A stretch of 64,000 nucleotides of DNA from Microbacterium sp. AB (GTDB taxonomy: Bacteria; Actinomycetota; Actinomycetes; Actinomycetales; Microbacteriaceae), in assembly GCF_032878875.1 (NCBI RefSeq), contig NZ_CP118157.1:310001-374000 (forward strand), written 5' to 3'. A model generated the notes under the pieces. It ran no database searches and was not told the DNA's origin. It saw only the letters and a program-made list of their open reading frames with translations. The translations under genes and the position numbers were made by a program. Shown piece after piece: positions 49,524 through 57,568 of this stretch; position 1 is the first letter of the stretch; each line of letters begins with the position of its first letter.

Positions 49524-51565
49524 GCGAGAGGGAGCGGACAGGAGCCGACGAGCAGGCGGAGCTCGAGCTGGCCGAGCAGGCGCGGCTCTCCTCGGGCGAC
49601 TGGGACTCGGTCGCGCCCGGCAAGCCCGCCGATTTCGGCAGGAGCTTCGGCCGGTTCATCGGCCTCCTACGACCGTACGCGTGGGTGTTCGCGTTCGTGT
49701 CGCTGCTCGGCGCGATCGGCGTCGTGCTCGCGGTCATCGCCCCGAGGGTGCTCGGCGAGGCGACGAACATCGTCTTCGAGGGGGTGATGTCGCTCACCCT
49801 CGCCTCCCAGTTCCCCGCCGGGACCTCTCAGGCGGAGGTCGTCGCCGGGCTGCGGGCGGCGGGGCAGGACGACATGGCCAACCTCGTGGGGGCCATGCAG
49901 CACTTCCAGCTGGGCGTCGGCATCGACTTCGACGCGCTGCGCGTCGTGATCGTGTGGGCGCTCGTCGTCTACGTGCTGTCGTCGGTGCTGCAGTGGGTGC
50001 AGGGCTACGTCATCAACGTCATCATGGTGCGGACGATGTTCGCCCTGCGGGAGCGGGTCGAGAGGAAGATCAACCGCCTGCCGCTGGCCTACTTCGACAG
50101 GGTCCAGCGCGGCGAGCTCATCTCGCGCGTCACGAACGACATCGACAACATGACGCAGACGTTGCAGCAGTCGCTGTCGGGTGCGCTCACGTCGCTGCTC
50201 ACGGTGGTGGGCGTGCTCGTCATGATGTTCTCCATCTCGTGGCAGCTCGCCCTCGTCGCCCTCGTCGCGCTGCCGCTCATCGCGTTCGTGATGCTCGGCA
50301 TCGGCCCGCAGTCGCAGCGGGCGTTCCAGACGCAGTGGCGGAAGGTCGGGCGGCTCAACTCCCGCGTCGAGGAGTCCTTCTCGGGGCACGCCCTCGTCAA
50401 GGTGTTCGGCCGGGAGAAGGCGATGGGCGAGGCGTTCCAGGAGGAGAACGAGGAGCTCTACCGCGCCGCCTTCAAGGCGCAGTTCCTCTCCGGCGTGATG
50501 ATGCCGAGCATGCAGTTCATCGGGTCGCTGACCTACGTCGGCATCGCCGTGCTCGGCGGCATCATGGTGGCGGGCGGACAGCTGCGGATCGGCGACGTGC
50601 AGGCGTTCGTGCAGTACTCGCAGCAGTTCACGCAGCCGCTCACGGAGCTCGGGGGGATGCTCCCGGTCATCCAGTCCGGAACCGCGTCCGCCGAGCGCGT
50701 CTTCGACCTGCTCGACCAGGAGGAAGAGGAAGCGGACGACGAGGACGCCCCCGCGGCGGCCGCAGGCGATGGCGTCATCGAGTTCCGCGACGTGTCGTTC
50801 TCGTACACGCCGGGGCGCCCGCTCATCGCGGACCTGTCGTTCCGGGTGGAGCCGGGTCAGACGGTGGCGATCGTCGGTCCGACGGGGGCGGGGAAGACCA
50901 CGCTCGTCAACCTCGTCATGCGGTTCTACGAGCTCGACGGCGGGGCGATCCTGCTCGACGGGCAGGACATCTCGGAGCTGACCCGCGAGGACGTGCGCTC
51001 GCGCACGGGCATGGTGCTGCAGGACCCGTGGCTGTTCGCCGGGACCATCCGCGACAACATCCGCTACGGGCGGGAGACGGCGACGGACGACGAGATCGTC
51101 GCGGCCGCGAGGGCCACGTACGTCGACCGCTTCGTCCGCTCCCTCCCCGACGGCTACGACACGCCCCTCGACGAGGACGCGGCGAACGTGTCGGCGGGCG
51201 AGCGCCAGCTCATCACGATCGCGCGGGCGTTCGTGCGCCGCCCCAGCGTGCTCATCCTCGACGAGGCGACGAGCTCCGTCGACACCCGCACCGAGCTCCT
51301 CCTCCAGCACGCGATGGCGGCTCTGCGCGAGGGACGCACGTCGTTCGTCATCGCGCACCGCCTGTCGACCATCCGCGACGCCGACCTCATCCTCGTGATG
51401 GAGCACGGGCGCCTCGTGGAGCAGGGGACGCATGAGGAGCTCATCCGCCGCGCGGGCGCGTACTGGCGGCTGTACCAGTCGCAGTTCGAGCATGCGGCGG
51501 TCGACCTCGATGCGGAGGACGACGCTGCGGCGGCGTCCGAGCCCGAGGAGACGGCACGAGGATGA
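49520..51565 (+). CDS. ABC exporter half, catalytic partner
   Basis: A 681-residue half-transporter with an about 40-residue charged N-terminal extension. Walker A GPTGAGKTTL, Walker B VLILDEATSSVD with catalytic glutamate, H-loop FVIAHRLSTI. The signature is VSAGERQLITIARAF, where SGGQ has become SAGE. The large loop between helices 1 and 2 carries extra residues (about 90-140). It pairs with the previous subunit; one full and one degenerate ATP site are expected. The acidic C-terminal tail precedes an ATGA overlap with the glycosylase gene. Confidence 0.9.
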   Translation: MSERERTGADEQAELELAEQARLSSGDWDSVAPGKPADFGRSFGRFIGLLRPYAWVFAFVSLLGAIGVVLAVIAPRVLGEATNIVFEGVMSLTLASQFPAGTSQAEVVAGLRAAGQDDMANLVGAMQHFQLGVGIDFDALRVVIVWALVVYVLSSVLQWVQGYVINVIMVRTMFALRERVERKINRLPLAYFDRVQRGELISRVTNDIDNMTQTLQQSLSGALTSLLTVVGVLVMMFSISWQLALVALVALPLIAFVMLGIGPQSQRAFQTQWRKVGRLNSRVEESFSGHALVKVFGREKAMGEAFQEENEELYRAAFKAQFLSGVMMPSMQFIGSLTYVGIAVLGGIMVAGGQLRIGDVQAFVQYSQQFTQPLTELGGMLPVIQSGTASAERVFDLLDQEEEEADDEDAPAAAAGDGVIEFRDVSFSYTPGRPLIADLSFRVEPGQTVAIVGPTGAGKTTLVNLVMRFYELDGGAILLDGQDISELTREDVRSRTGMVLQDPWLFAGTIRDNIRYGRETATDDEIVAAARATYVDRFVRSLPDGYDTPLDEDAANVSAGERQLITIARAFVRRPSVLILDEATSSVDTRTELLLQHAMAALREGRTSFVIAHRLSTIRDADLILVMEHGRLVEQGTHEELIRRAGAYWRLYQSQFEHAAVDLDAEDDAAAASEPEETARG

Positions 51566-52191
51566 GCGAGTCGAACCCCGACCGGGCCGCTGTGCCGAGC
51601 TTGGACGTCGTCGTCGGCGAGGACGGTCTGGCAAGGCCGCGGTGGGCGGCGGCGGACCTGCTGCTCCGCGAGTACTACGACGCCGAATGGGGGATGCCCG
51701 TTCGCGACGAGGCAGGCCTGTTCGAGCGGCTGAGCCTCGAGGCGTTCCAGTCCGGCCTGTCGTGGGCGATCGTGCTGCGCAAGCGCCCGGCGTTCCGCGA
51801 GGCCTTCGCCGGGTTCGATCCCGACGCCGTCGCGACGTTCGGCGGCGACGACGTCGCGCGTCTCCTCGCCGATGCCCGGATCATCCGCAACCGGGCGAAG
51901 ATCCTCGCGACGATCGGCAACGCCCGCGCCACCGTCGCATTGCGGGAGGAAGGCGGGCTGGCCGAGTTCGTCTGGAGCCATCGGCCCGCGGCGACTCCTG
52001 CGCCGCGCAGGCTCGCCGACATCCCGACGACCTCTGACGAGTCCGTCGCCCTGTCGAAGGCCCTCAAGAGGCGCGGGTTCCGCTTCGTCGGACCGACGAC
52101 CATATACGCGCTCATGGAAGCCGTCGGGATCGTCGACACGCACCTCGTCGGCAGTCATCGCCGCGGCGCGAGCGGCGTGTGGGGCGCGTGA
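51562..52191 (+). CDS. DNA-3-methyladenine glycosylase I (Tag family)
   Basis: A 209-residue helix-hairpin-helix glycosylase removing 3-methyladenine from alkylated DNA. Marks: LLREYYDAEWGMPVRDEAGLFERL, LEAFQSGLSWAIVLRKRPAFREAF and RFVGPTTIYALMEAVGIVDTHLVG. The zinc-binding residues of the E. coli enzyme are largely absent: the N-terminal Cys is Pro in LARPRW, the His of YHDNEWG is Tyr, and the late Cys is Ser in HLVGSH. The catalytic glutamate region (DEAGLFERLSLEAFQ) is kept. It is coupled to the ABC exporter, which is unusual. Confidence 0.9.
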   Translation: MSESNPDRAAVPSLDVVVGEDGLARPRWAAADLLLREYYDAEWGMPVRDEAGLFERLSLEAFQSGLSWAIVLRKRPAFREAFAGFDPDAVATFGGDDVARLLADARIIRNRAKILATIGNARATVALREEGGLAEFVWSHRPAATPAPRRLADIPTTSDESVALSKALKRRGFRFVGPTTIYALMEAVGIVDTHLVGSHRRGASGVWGA

Positions 52192-52217
52192 CGCGGCAGC
52201 GATGACTGCCGGTCGGG

Positions 52218-53000
52218 TCAGTTGTAGAGGATGCCGCCGTCGACGAGGAGGACCTGACCGGTCACGTACTCGGAGTTCGGCCCCGCGAAGAACGACACCA
52301 CGCCGGCGACGTCCTCCGGTGTCTCGATGCGGCCGAGTGCGATCGAGTCGACGTTCTCCTTGAGGTTCTGGCCGAGCGGCTTGCCGTTGATCTTGCTGAG
52401 CTCGGCGTCGATGAGCTCCCACATGCCGGTGCCGACGATGCCGGGCGCATATGCGTTCACCGTGATGCCGTGACCGGCGAGCTCCTGCGCGGCCACCTGC
52501 GTGAGGCCGCGCACGGCGAACTTCGATGCGGAGTACGCGCCGAGGATCGGGAAGCCCTTGATCGACGCGATGGAGGCGGCAGAGACGATACGGCCCTTCA
52601 CCCCGCGCTCGATGAAGCTCGCGGCGGCCGCCTGGATGCCGAACACGACGGAGTTGACGTTGATGCGGAAGATCTTGTCGAGCTCGTCCTCGGTGATCTC
52701 CAGGACGGGCTTGACCTGTGCGATCCCGGCGTTGTTGACGATCACGTCGAAGCCGCCGAGCGTGTCGACCGTCGTCGCGACGGCCGCCTCGATGTCCTGC
52801 TTCTTCGAGACGTCGGCGGCGACGAAGAACGCCTTTCGTCCCCGTGCCTCGATCTCCGAGACGACCGCGTCGCCCTTCTCCTGCTGGAAGGCGAGGTCGG
52901 CGACCGCGACATCGAAGCCGTCGGAGGCGAGCTTGAGCGCGATCCCGCGGCCGATGCCCTGACCGGCGCCTGTGACGAGAGCGACCTTCGTGGAAGTCAT
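52218..53000 (-). CDS. Acetoin/diacetyl reductase (short-chain dehydrogenase)
   Basis: A 260-residue classical SDR of the (S)-acetoin-forming diacetyl reductase type. The cofactor motif is VTGAGQGIGRGIALKLASDG, NNAG follows in VIVNNAGIAQVKP, and the active site is SAASIASIKGFP with YSASK. NAYAPGIVGTGMWELID and a late EYVTGQVLLVDGGILYN complete the fold. It should interconvert diacetyl, acetoin and butanediol with NAD(H). AAGGAG lies 9 nt before the ATG at 53000. Divergent from a GAF regulator like those controlling acetoin catabolism. Confidence 0.9.
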   Translation of the reverse strand: MTSTKVALVTGAGQGIGRGIALKLASDGFDVAVADLAFQQEKGDAVVSEIEARGRKAFFVAADVSKKQDIEAAVATTVDTLGGFDVIVNNAGIAQVKPVLEITEDELDKIFRINVNSVVFGIQAAAASFIERGVKGRIVSAASIASIKGFPILGAYSASKFAVRGLTQVAAQELAGHGITVNAYAPGIVGTGMWELIDAELSKINGKPLGQNLKENVDSIALGRIETPEDVAGVVSFFAGPNSEYVTGQVLLVDGGILYN

Positions 53001-53062
53001 CGTGTAACACTCCTTCGTTCAGGCTGCGGGCGTGCGCCATCGCAGCTGTCGTCACGCTAGAT

Positions 53063-53095
53063 CGTGTCGGCGAGCCTGCGCCAGCCGCCGACACG
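53063..53095. promoter_or_regulatory. Inverted repeat between the acetoin reductase and GAF regulator
   Basis: CGTGTCGGCG (53063-53072) and CGCCGACACG (53086-53095) are perfect complements across 13 nt. The site lies midway in the 193-nt divergent region and is the best candidate target of the GAF regulator. Confidence 0.6.
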
Positions 53096-53193
53096 GTCGG
53101 CCCGGAGGAACCCGGGACGACGCGGCGCTCTCGCCCGCGCTACCCCTTGCAACCCCTGCCGCGAATAGGATCGAGACGTCGACAGGAGGTCTG

Positions 53194-54390
53194 ATGCCTG
53201 GTCGTCTCGAGGCGGCGATCCCCGGGAACAGCGACGCGACGGAGTACGCCGAGCTTCTCGGCCGTATCCATCGTGCGACGTTCGAGGGGCGGCGTCCGCC
53301 TGCTCGTCCCAGGGACGTCATCGCCGAGTCGTGGTCGAGGCTGCGCCGTCGCGGCCTGCGACCTGACCGCCGTCGCCGAGCGACACCGGATGAGCGACAG
53401 AGCGGGGGCGGCGGCGATGTCCTCCGCTCGCTCTTGCCCGGGGTGCGCGCGCACCTGGACTATCTGTTCGAGGACGACGCCGTCCTCCTCGTGCTCGCGG
53501 ACGCGCAGGCCCGCGTCGTCTGGAGCGAGGGGGGTGCTCGCATGCGCGACCGTGCGGAGAGCATCGGCTTCGTCCGCGGCGCGCTCTGGAGCGAGTGGGA
53601 GGTGGGGACGAACGCGATCGGGACGACCCTGGCGACGCGGCATCCGCTCCACGTGCATGGAGCGGAGCACTTCTGCGTCGATCAGCACGACTGGAGCTGT
53701 GCGGGCGCGCCCCTCCGCGACCCGCGCAGCGGGAACATGCTCGGCGTCGTCGATCTGTCGATGGCGGCGACGGACGCCGGGAGCACGGTTCTCGCTCTCG
53801 CGTCGCTCGTCGCGCACAGCGCTGCGACGGAGCTGCGTGAACGGCATCGCAGAGATCTTCACGCCCTGCGCTCCGCGAGCTGGCTCGTCACGCGAAGGAT
53901 CGCCGGCCCGTGGATCGTCGCAGACGAATGGGGCTGGGTCGCCGCGGCGAACGAGGTGGAGAATCGTCGTCGAGTGACGCTTCCCGGTGAGGCGGGCGCG
54001 TGGGTGCCCGGTCTCGGCGAGACCGTGGCTGAGCGAATGCACGGCGGGTGGCTTCTGCGCCCGCGATCGGGCCTGCTGTCGCTCCCGGAGGCATGCCTGG
54101 AGATCCGCCAGAGCGCGCACGGCGCCGTTCTGCGGTTCGCGTCGGCGGCGGGCGGGACGGAGATGGAGGCGACGAGGCGGCAGGCCGACATCCTCCTCCT
54201 GCTGGCGAGTCATCCGCACGGCCTCACGGCTCCGCAGCTCTCGGCGCTTCTCTACGGCACGCCGGAGCGCGACGTCACCGTGCGTGCCGAGATCAGTCGT
54301 CTCCGTCGGACGCTCGGCGACGCGATCGTTCCCGCACCGTACCGATTCGCCGAGGGACTGCGCGTCCGCGTCGCGAACGCGACGCGCTGA
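53194..54390 (+). CDS. GAF-domain transcriptional regulator (AcoR-like sensor, no sigma-54 domain)
   Basis: A 398-residue regulator. Residues about 85-215 form the AcoR-type GAF sensor: FEDDAVLLVLADAQARVVW, SEWEVGTNAIGTTLATRHPL, HFCVDQHDWSCAGAPLRDP and MLGVVDLSMAA. The AAA+ domain of AcoR is absent. The last about 80 residues look like a winged helix (EATRRQADILLLLASHPHGL, TVRAEISRLRRTLGDAI). AGGAGGT precedes the ATG at 53194. It probably activates the divergent acetoin reductase through the inverted repeat at 53063. Confidence 0.83.
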   Translation: MPGRLEAAIPGNSDATEYAELLGRIHRATFEGRRPPARPRDVIAESWSRLRRRGLRPDRRRRATPDERQSGGGGDVLRSLLPGVRAHLDYLFEDDAVLLVLADAQARVVWSEGGARMRDRAESIGFVRGALWSEWEVGTNAIGTTLATRHPLHVHGAEHFCVDQHDWSCAGAPLRDPRSGNMLGVVDLSMAATDAGSTVLALASLVAHSAATELRERHRRDLHALRSASWLVTRRIAGPWIVADEWGWVAAANEVENRRRVTLPGEAGAWVPGLGETVAERMHGGWLLRPRSGLLSLPEACLEIRQSAHGAVLRFASAAGGTEMEATRRQADILLLLASHPHGLTAPQLSALLYGTPERDVTVRAEISRLRRTLGDAIVPAPYRFAEGLRVRVANATR

Positions 54391-54557
54391 GGCCGGGCGC
54401 GAGGTGGGACGTCCCCGCCCCGAGACCTGCCGGAAGCGTCGACGCGTGCACAGCGGCGTGTGCGCGATGCCGTTTTCCACAATCCGCCGTACGTGCCGCT
54501 CCGTGTCCGCGAAGCGTGACAAATTCGGGATATCGACTCACACTGGGAGGCATGGTC

Positions 54558-54926
54558 ATGACGGAGGCACAGACCTGGGTGTTCCTCGGCACGTTCGCGA
54601 CGTTCGCATTCGCGGCGATCGGTCTCGTCTCGGCGAACTTCACACGCGTCCTGCGTGCCGAGATCGGAGGTGTGCATGCCCGAATCGACAGCGTCCACTC
54701 GGAGATCGGCAGCGTAAGGTCCGAGATCGGAAGTGTCCGCGGCGAGATCGGAAGCGTCCGCGGCGAAATCGGCGGGGTCCGTAAAGAGATCGACGGCGTG
54801 CGCAAGGAGATCGACGGGCTGCGCTCGGAGATGAACGCACGCTTCGACGTCGTCAACATGAGGATCGACCACCTCGACGGCGACGTCTCGGCCCTCACCC
54901 GTCGTGTCATGGGCGAGCACGATTGA
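54558..54926 (+). CDS. Small membrane-anchored coiled-coil protein with heptad repeats
   Basis: A 122-residue protein. One N-terminal transmembrane helix (about residues 5-27, VFLGTFATFAFAAIGLVSA) is followed by about nine heptads of the type EIGSVRG/EIDGVRK from residue about 34 to 95, then RFDVVNMRIDHLDGDVSAL. The repeats predict a continuous parallel coiled coil on the cytoplasmic side. GGGAGG lies 7 nt before the ATG at 54558, which I prefer over ATG 54552. Role unknown; the following GrpB gene starts within a few bases. Confidence 0.75.
   Translation: MTEAQTWVFLGTFATFAFAAIGLVSANFTRVLRAEIGGVHARIDSVHSEIGSVRSEIGSVRGEIGSVRGEIGGVRKEIDGVRKEIDGLRSEMNARFDVVNMRIDHLDGDVSALTRRVMGEHD
54660..54830 (+). 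repeat. 21-bp degenerate tandem repeat encoding coiled-coil heptads
   Basis: About eight units of GAGATCGGAAGCGTCCGCGG-like sequence, each 21 bp and so one heptad. The middle two units (around 54720-54765) are nearly identical, which suggests recent duplication; outer units diverge. Confidence 0.7.
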
Positions 54927-54931
54927 CGGAG

Positions 54932-55588
54932 ATGCCTGCCCGAGATCGTCCGCTCCCGAACCCCGCAGAGCTCCATGCGCACGACCCGGCGTGGGCCGAG
55001 CGCGCGGACGCGCAGCTCGCGATCGTCCGGCGCGCCGTCGAAGGGCTCGACGGAGCCTCGGAAGCCCGTTTCGACCACATCGGATCGACCTCCGTCCCGG
55101 GGCTCGCGGCGAAGCCGTTCGTCGATCTGCAGGTGCGCATCCTCCCCCTGCCGTCGGAGGAGGACCTCGCTGCGCGTCTCGGCGCGATCGGCTACGTGAG
55201 GGCACAGGGCTCCCGGCCCGACTCACCGGGCGTGCACCGTGACATCCCGCGAGGTGATGAGACGGTGCCGGACGAGGTCTGGACGAAGCGTCTCTTCGTC
55301 ATCGAGGACGGATCGGTCATCCTGCACATCCGGCGTTCCGACTCACCCTGGGGGCGGTACGCGGTGTGGTTCCGCGACTGGCTGCGCGCGCATCCGGACG
55401 CCCGCGACCGCTACGAGAGCGTGAAGCGCCGTCTGTCCGCCGAGAACCGGGGCAAGGCGGACTACGACGACTACACGCGTGCGAAGACGGCGTTCTTCGA
55501 CGAGGTTCAGGACGCCTTCAGCTCATGGGCGCGTGCCCGCGATACGACGCGCCGCGCGTCTCCTCCCTCCGGCGCGCCGGTAGCGTGA
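54932..55588 (+). CDS. GrpB-family protein (nucleotidyltransferase fold)
   Basis: A 218-residue protein. The GrpB core is clear: FDHIGSTSVPGLAAKPFVDLQV with the aspartate-containing polymerase-beta-like active site, GYVRAQGSRPDSPG, VWTKRLFVIEDGSVILHIRR and VWFRDWLRAHPDARDRYESV with YTRAKTAFFDEVQD. Many members are annotated only as GrpB; the fold suggests nucleotidyl transfer to a small molecule. ATG 54932 or TTG 54923, which overlaps the previous stop, are both possible; neither has good Shine-Dalgarno spacing. Confidence 0.85.
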   Translation: MPARDRPLPNPAELHAHDPAWAERADAQLAIVRRAVEGLDGASEARFDHIGSTSVPGLAAKPFVDLQVRILPLPSEEDLAARLGAIGYVRAQGSRPDSPGVHRDIPRGDETVPDEVWTKRLFVIEDGSVILHIRRSDSPWGRYAVWFRDWLRAHPDARDRYESVKRRLSAENRGKADYDDYTRAKTAFFDEVQDAFSSWARARDTTRRASPPSGAPVA

Positions 55589-55606
55589 TGCTCGACAGGA
55601 GGACGC

Positions 55607-56539
55607 ATGGGCGATTTCGGGGTGTTCTTCGGGCGAGCCGATCAGCTGCTCGACACGGCGTTCGAGGGGGAGCCGGAGCTGCGCGTCGTCGAGCCTCGCG
55701 ACGCATCCGTCTCGGTGTTCGACCTCGGCCTGCTCCGCGGCGACGGCGTCTTCGAGGCCACGACCGTCGTCGACGACGTGCCTCTCGCCTGGCACCTGCA
55801 TCTGCGCCGTCTCGCCCAGTCGGCTGCGGCGCTGGATCTCCCGGCGCCGAACCTCCGGGTGCTCGACGCCTTCGTCCGAGAGGCGATCCGACGGATGGGC
55901 CCGACCCCTCATGCGCACGTCAAGCTCGTCATCACTCGCGGTGTGGACGCCTCGCTGTCCGCCGTGTCGCTGCCGGTCGTGCCGACGGTGTTCGCCCTCG
56001 TCGATCCGGGATTCGGCAGGCGCGCCCCGGAGATCGAGATCGTGACCCTCGAGCGCGAGCTCTTCCGCGACTCCGCGGAACGGGCGCCGTGGCTGCTGCT
56101 CGGCGCGAAGACGCTCTCGTACGCGACGAACATGGCGGCGCGCCGGGAGTATGAGCGCCGGGGAGCGCAGAACGCCGTGTTCGTGACGCGCGACGGGTAC
56201 GTGCTCGAAGGGCCGCAGTCGTCGGTCGTCATCCGCGAGGGGAACCGTGTGGCGACCCCGCATCCGCGCATCGGCATCCTGCACGGCACGACGCAGGTCG
56301 AGCTCTTCGCCTGGGCGGCCCTGAACGGACTCGAGATTTCCTACGAGGACATCCCGACCGAGCGGCTCTTCGCCGCGGACGCGGTCTGGACGATGGGCGC
56401 CTCGTTCGTCCAGTCCGTCACGGCCGTCGACGGACGGGCCGTCGCTCACGACCTCGCGGCGACGGACGCGATCAACGGCTTCATGCAGAGTCAGCGCGCC
56501 GCGATCGACGCGTGGACGAGCTCGCACCTACCGGGCTGA
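55607..56539 (+). CDS. Class IV aminotransferase, aminodeoxychorismate lyase-like
   Basis: A 310-residue PLP enzyme of fold type IV. SVFDLGLLRGDGVFEATTV is the substrate-side block, the cofactor lysine is in LLLGAKTLSYATNMAARRE, and GAQNAVFVTRDGYVLEGPQSSVVI follows. TTQVELFAWA and ERLFAADAVWTMGASF are late blocks. This matches the PabC branch (4-amino-4-deoxychorismate to p-aminobenzoate plus pyruvate), although branched-chain or D-amino-acid transaminases share the fold. AGGAGG precedes the ATG at 55607. It converges with the LysR gene. Confidence 0.85.
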   Translation: MGDFGVFFGRADQLLDTAFEGEPELRVVEPRDASVSVFDLGLLRGDGVFEATTVVDDVPLAWHLHLRRLAQSAAALDLPAPNLRVLDAFVREAIRRMGPTPHAHVKLVITRGVDASLSAVSLPVVPTVFALVDPGFGRRAPEIEIVTLERELFRDSAERAPWLLLGAKTLSYATNMAARREYERRGAQNAVFVTRDGYVLEGPQSSVVIREGNRVATPHPRIGILHGTTQVELFAWAALNGLEISYEDIPTERLFAADAVWTMGASFVQSVTAVDGRAVAHDLAATDAINGFMQSQRAAIDAWTSSHLPG

Positions 56540-56566
56540 ACAGACGTCCATCCGGCAGACGCGGCG

Positions 56567-57469
56567 TCAGCCGGCGTCGGCGACCGTCGCGAATGCCACG
56601 GAGAGCGCCTCCCTCGCTGCGCGCACACCGGGCGCGGCCCTGGCCGAGACGCGCGTCGCCGTGAAGATCTCGCGATGCGGCGAGCCCGGCAGATCGACGA
56701 GCCGTGCTGACGCGTCGTCGCCGGCGAGGGCGAGCCCGGGGAGGAGACTCACGGCATGCCCGGCCGCGACGAGCCGCACGTGCGCCGACAGGTCGGTCGC
56801 CTCGTGGCGGATGTCGGGCTCGAAACCGGCCGCCCGGCATTGTTGGACGGCCCATGCCCGTGCCGCCGTGCCCTCGGGCTCCATGATCCAGGCCAGGCCC
56901 CGCGCATCGGCGAGCGAGACGACGCCGCTGTCGGGCGGTGCGGCGAGGCGGATGGGGTCCCGCCCGAGCAGATCGCGGTCGAGGCCCTCCCGGTGCGGGC
57001 GCGTGTGACCCGGGTACTGCTCGGCCATCGCGATGTCGAAGCGGCCGGTCTCCACCTCGAACAGGCCGTGCTCCGGCGGTGTCACGACGATCTCGACCCG
57101 CAGGGCCGGAAGAGCCTCCCTCAGAGCGTCGAGCACCCGGGGGACGAGGGTGCGGGAGGCGGTCTGCAGCACGGCGATGCGCAGCGGTGCCGCATCGGGT
57201 GCGAGGGCGTCGAGCTCGCCCCGCAGCTGCTCCTGCGCGGCCAGCAGCCGGGCGGCGTGCTGCGCGACCGCCTCGCCCTCGGGCGTCAGCCGGAGCCCGC
57301 GTCCCTCGGGCACCAGCAGCTTGACGCCGACTTCGCGCTCCAGCTGCGCAAGCTGGTGCGACACCGTGGACGAGCTGTAGCTCAGCACCGACGCGACGGC
57401 CGCGATCGTGCCGCGCAGGCGCAGCTCGTGCAGGAGCAGGAGGCCTCTGCCGTTCCAGGGAGCGATCAT
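56567..57469 (-). CDS. LysR-family regulator, probable controller of putA
   Basis: A 300-residue regulator. The N-terminal helix-turn-helix is LHELRLRGTIAAVASVLSYS, SSTVSHQLAQLEREVG and KLLVPEGRGLRLTPEG. The effector domain follows from about residue 90 (LRIAVLQTASRTLVPRVLDA). It is divergent from putA across 99 bp, the classic arrangement in which a LysR protein senses the substrate of its neighbour, here proline. The ATG at 57469 has no Shine-Dalgarno; a TATCCT -10 lies 6 nt upstream and overlaps the palindrome at 57472. Confidence 0.86.
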   Translation of the reverse strand: MIAPWNGRGLLLLHELRLRGTIAAVASVLSYSSSTVSHQLAQLEREVGVKLLVPEGRGLRLTPEGEAVAQHAARLLAAQEQLRGELDALAPDAAPLRIAVLQTASRTLVPRVLDALREALPALRVEIVVTPPEHGLFEVETGRFDIAMAEQYPGHTRPHREGLDRDLLGRDPIRLAAPPDSGVVSLADARGLAWIMEPEGTAARAWAVQQCRAAGFEPDIRHEATDLSAHVRLVAAGHAVSLLPGLALAGDDASARLVDLPGSPHREIFTATRVSARAAPGVRAAREALSVAFATVADAG

Positions 57470-57471
57470 CG

Positions 57472-57486
57472 TTCGAGGATATCGAA
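57472..57486. promoter_or_regulatory. LysR-type box between the regulator and putA
   Basis: TTCGAGGATATCGAA is a 15-bp inverted repeat with the T-N11-A core of LysR targets. It overlaps the regulator's own -10 (TATCCT, minus strand 57481-57476), so it should give autorepression as well as control of putA. Confidence 0.65.
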
Positions 57487-57568
57487 GAGTCGACGTCGAA
57501 AACATGCGCTTTTCCGCGAGGAAGGGGCCACCCACACTGGGAGCATCCCCCTCGAGAAAGACCGTGCC

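Noticed and set aside
54660..54830. CRISPR or VNTR outside genes
   Set aside because: The 21-bp units encode heptads of a predicted coiled coil with a good start codon and ribosome binding site.
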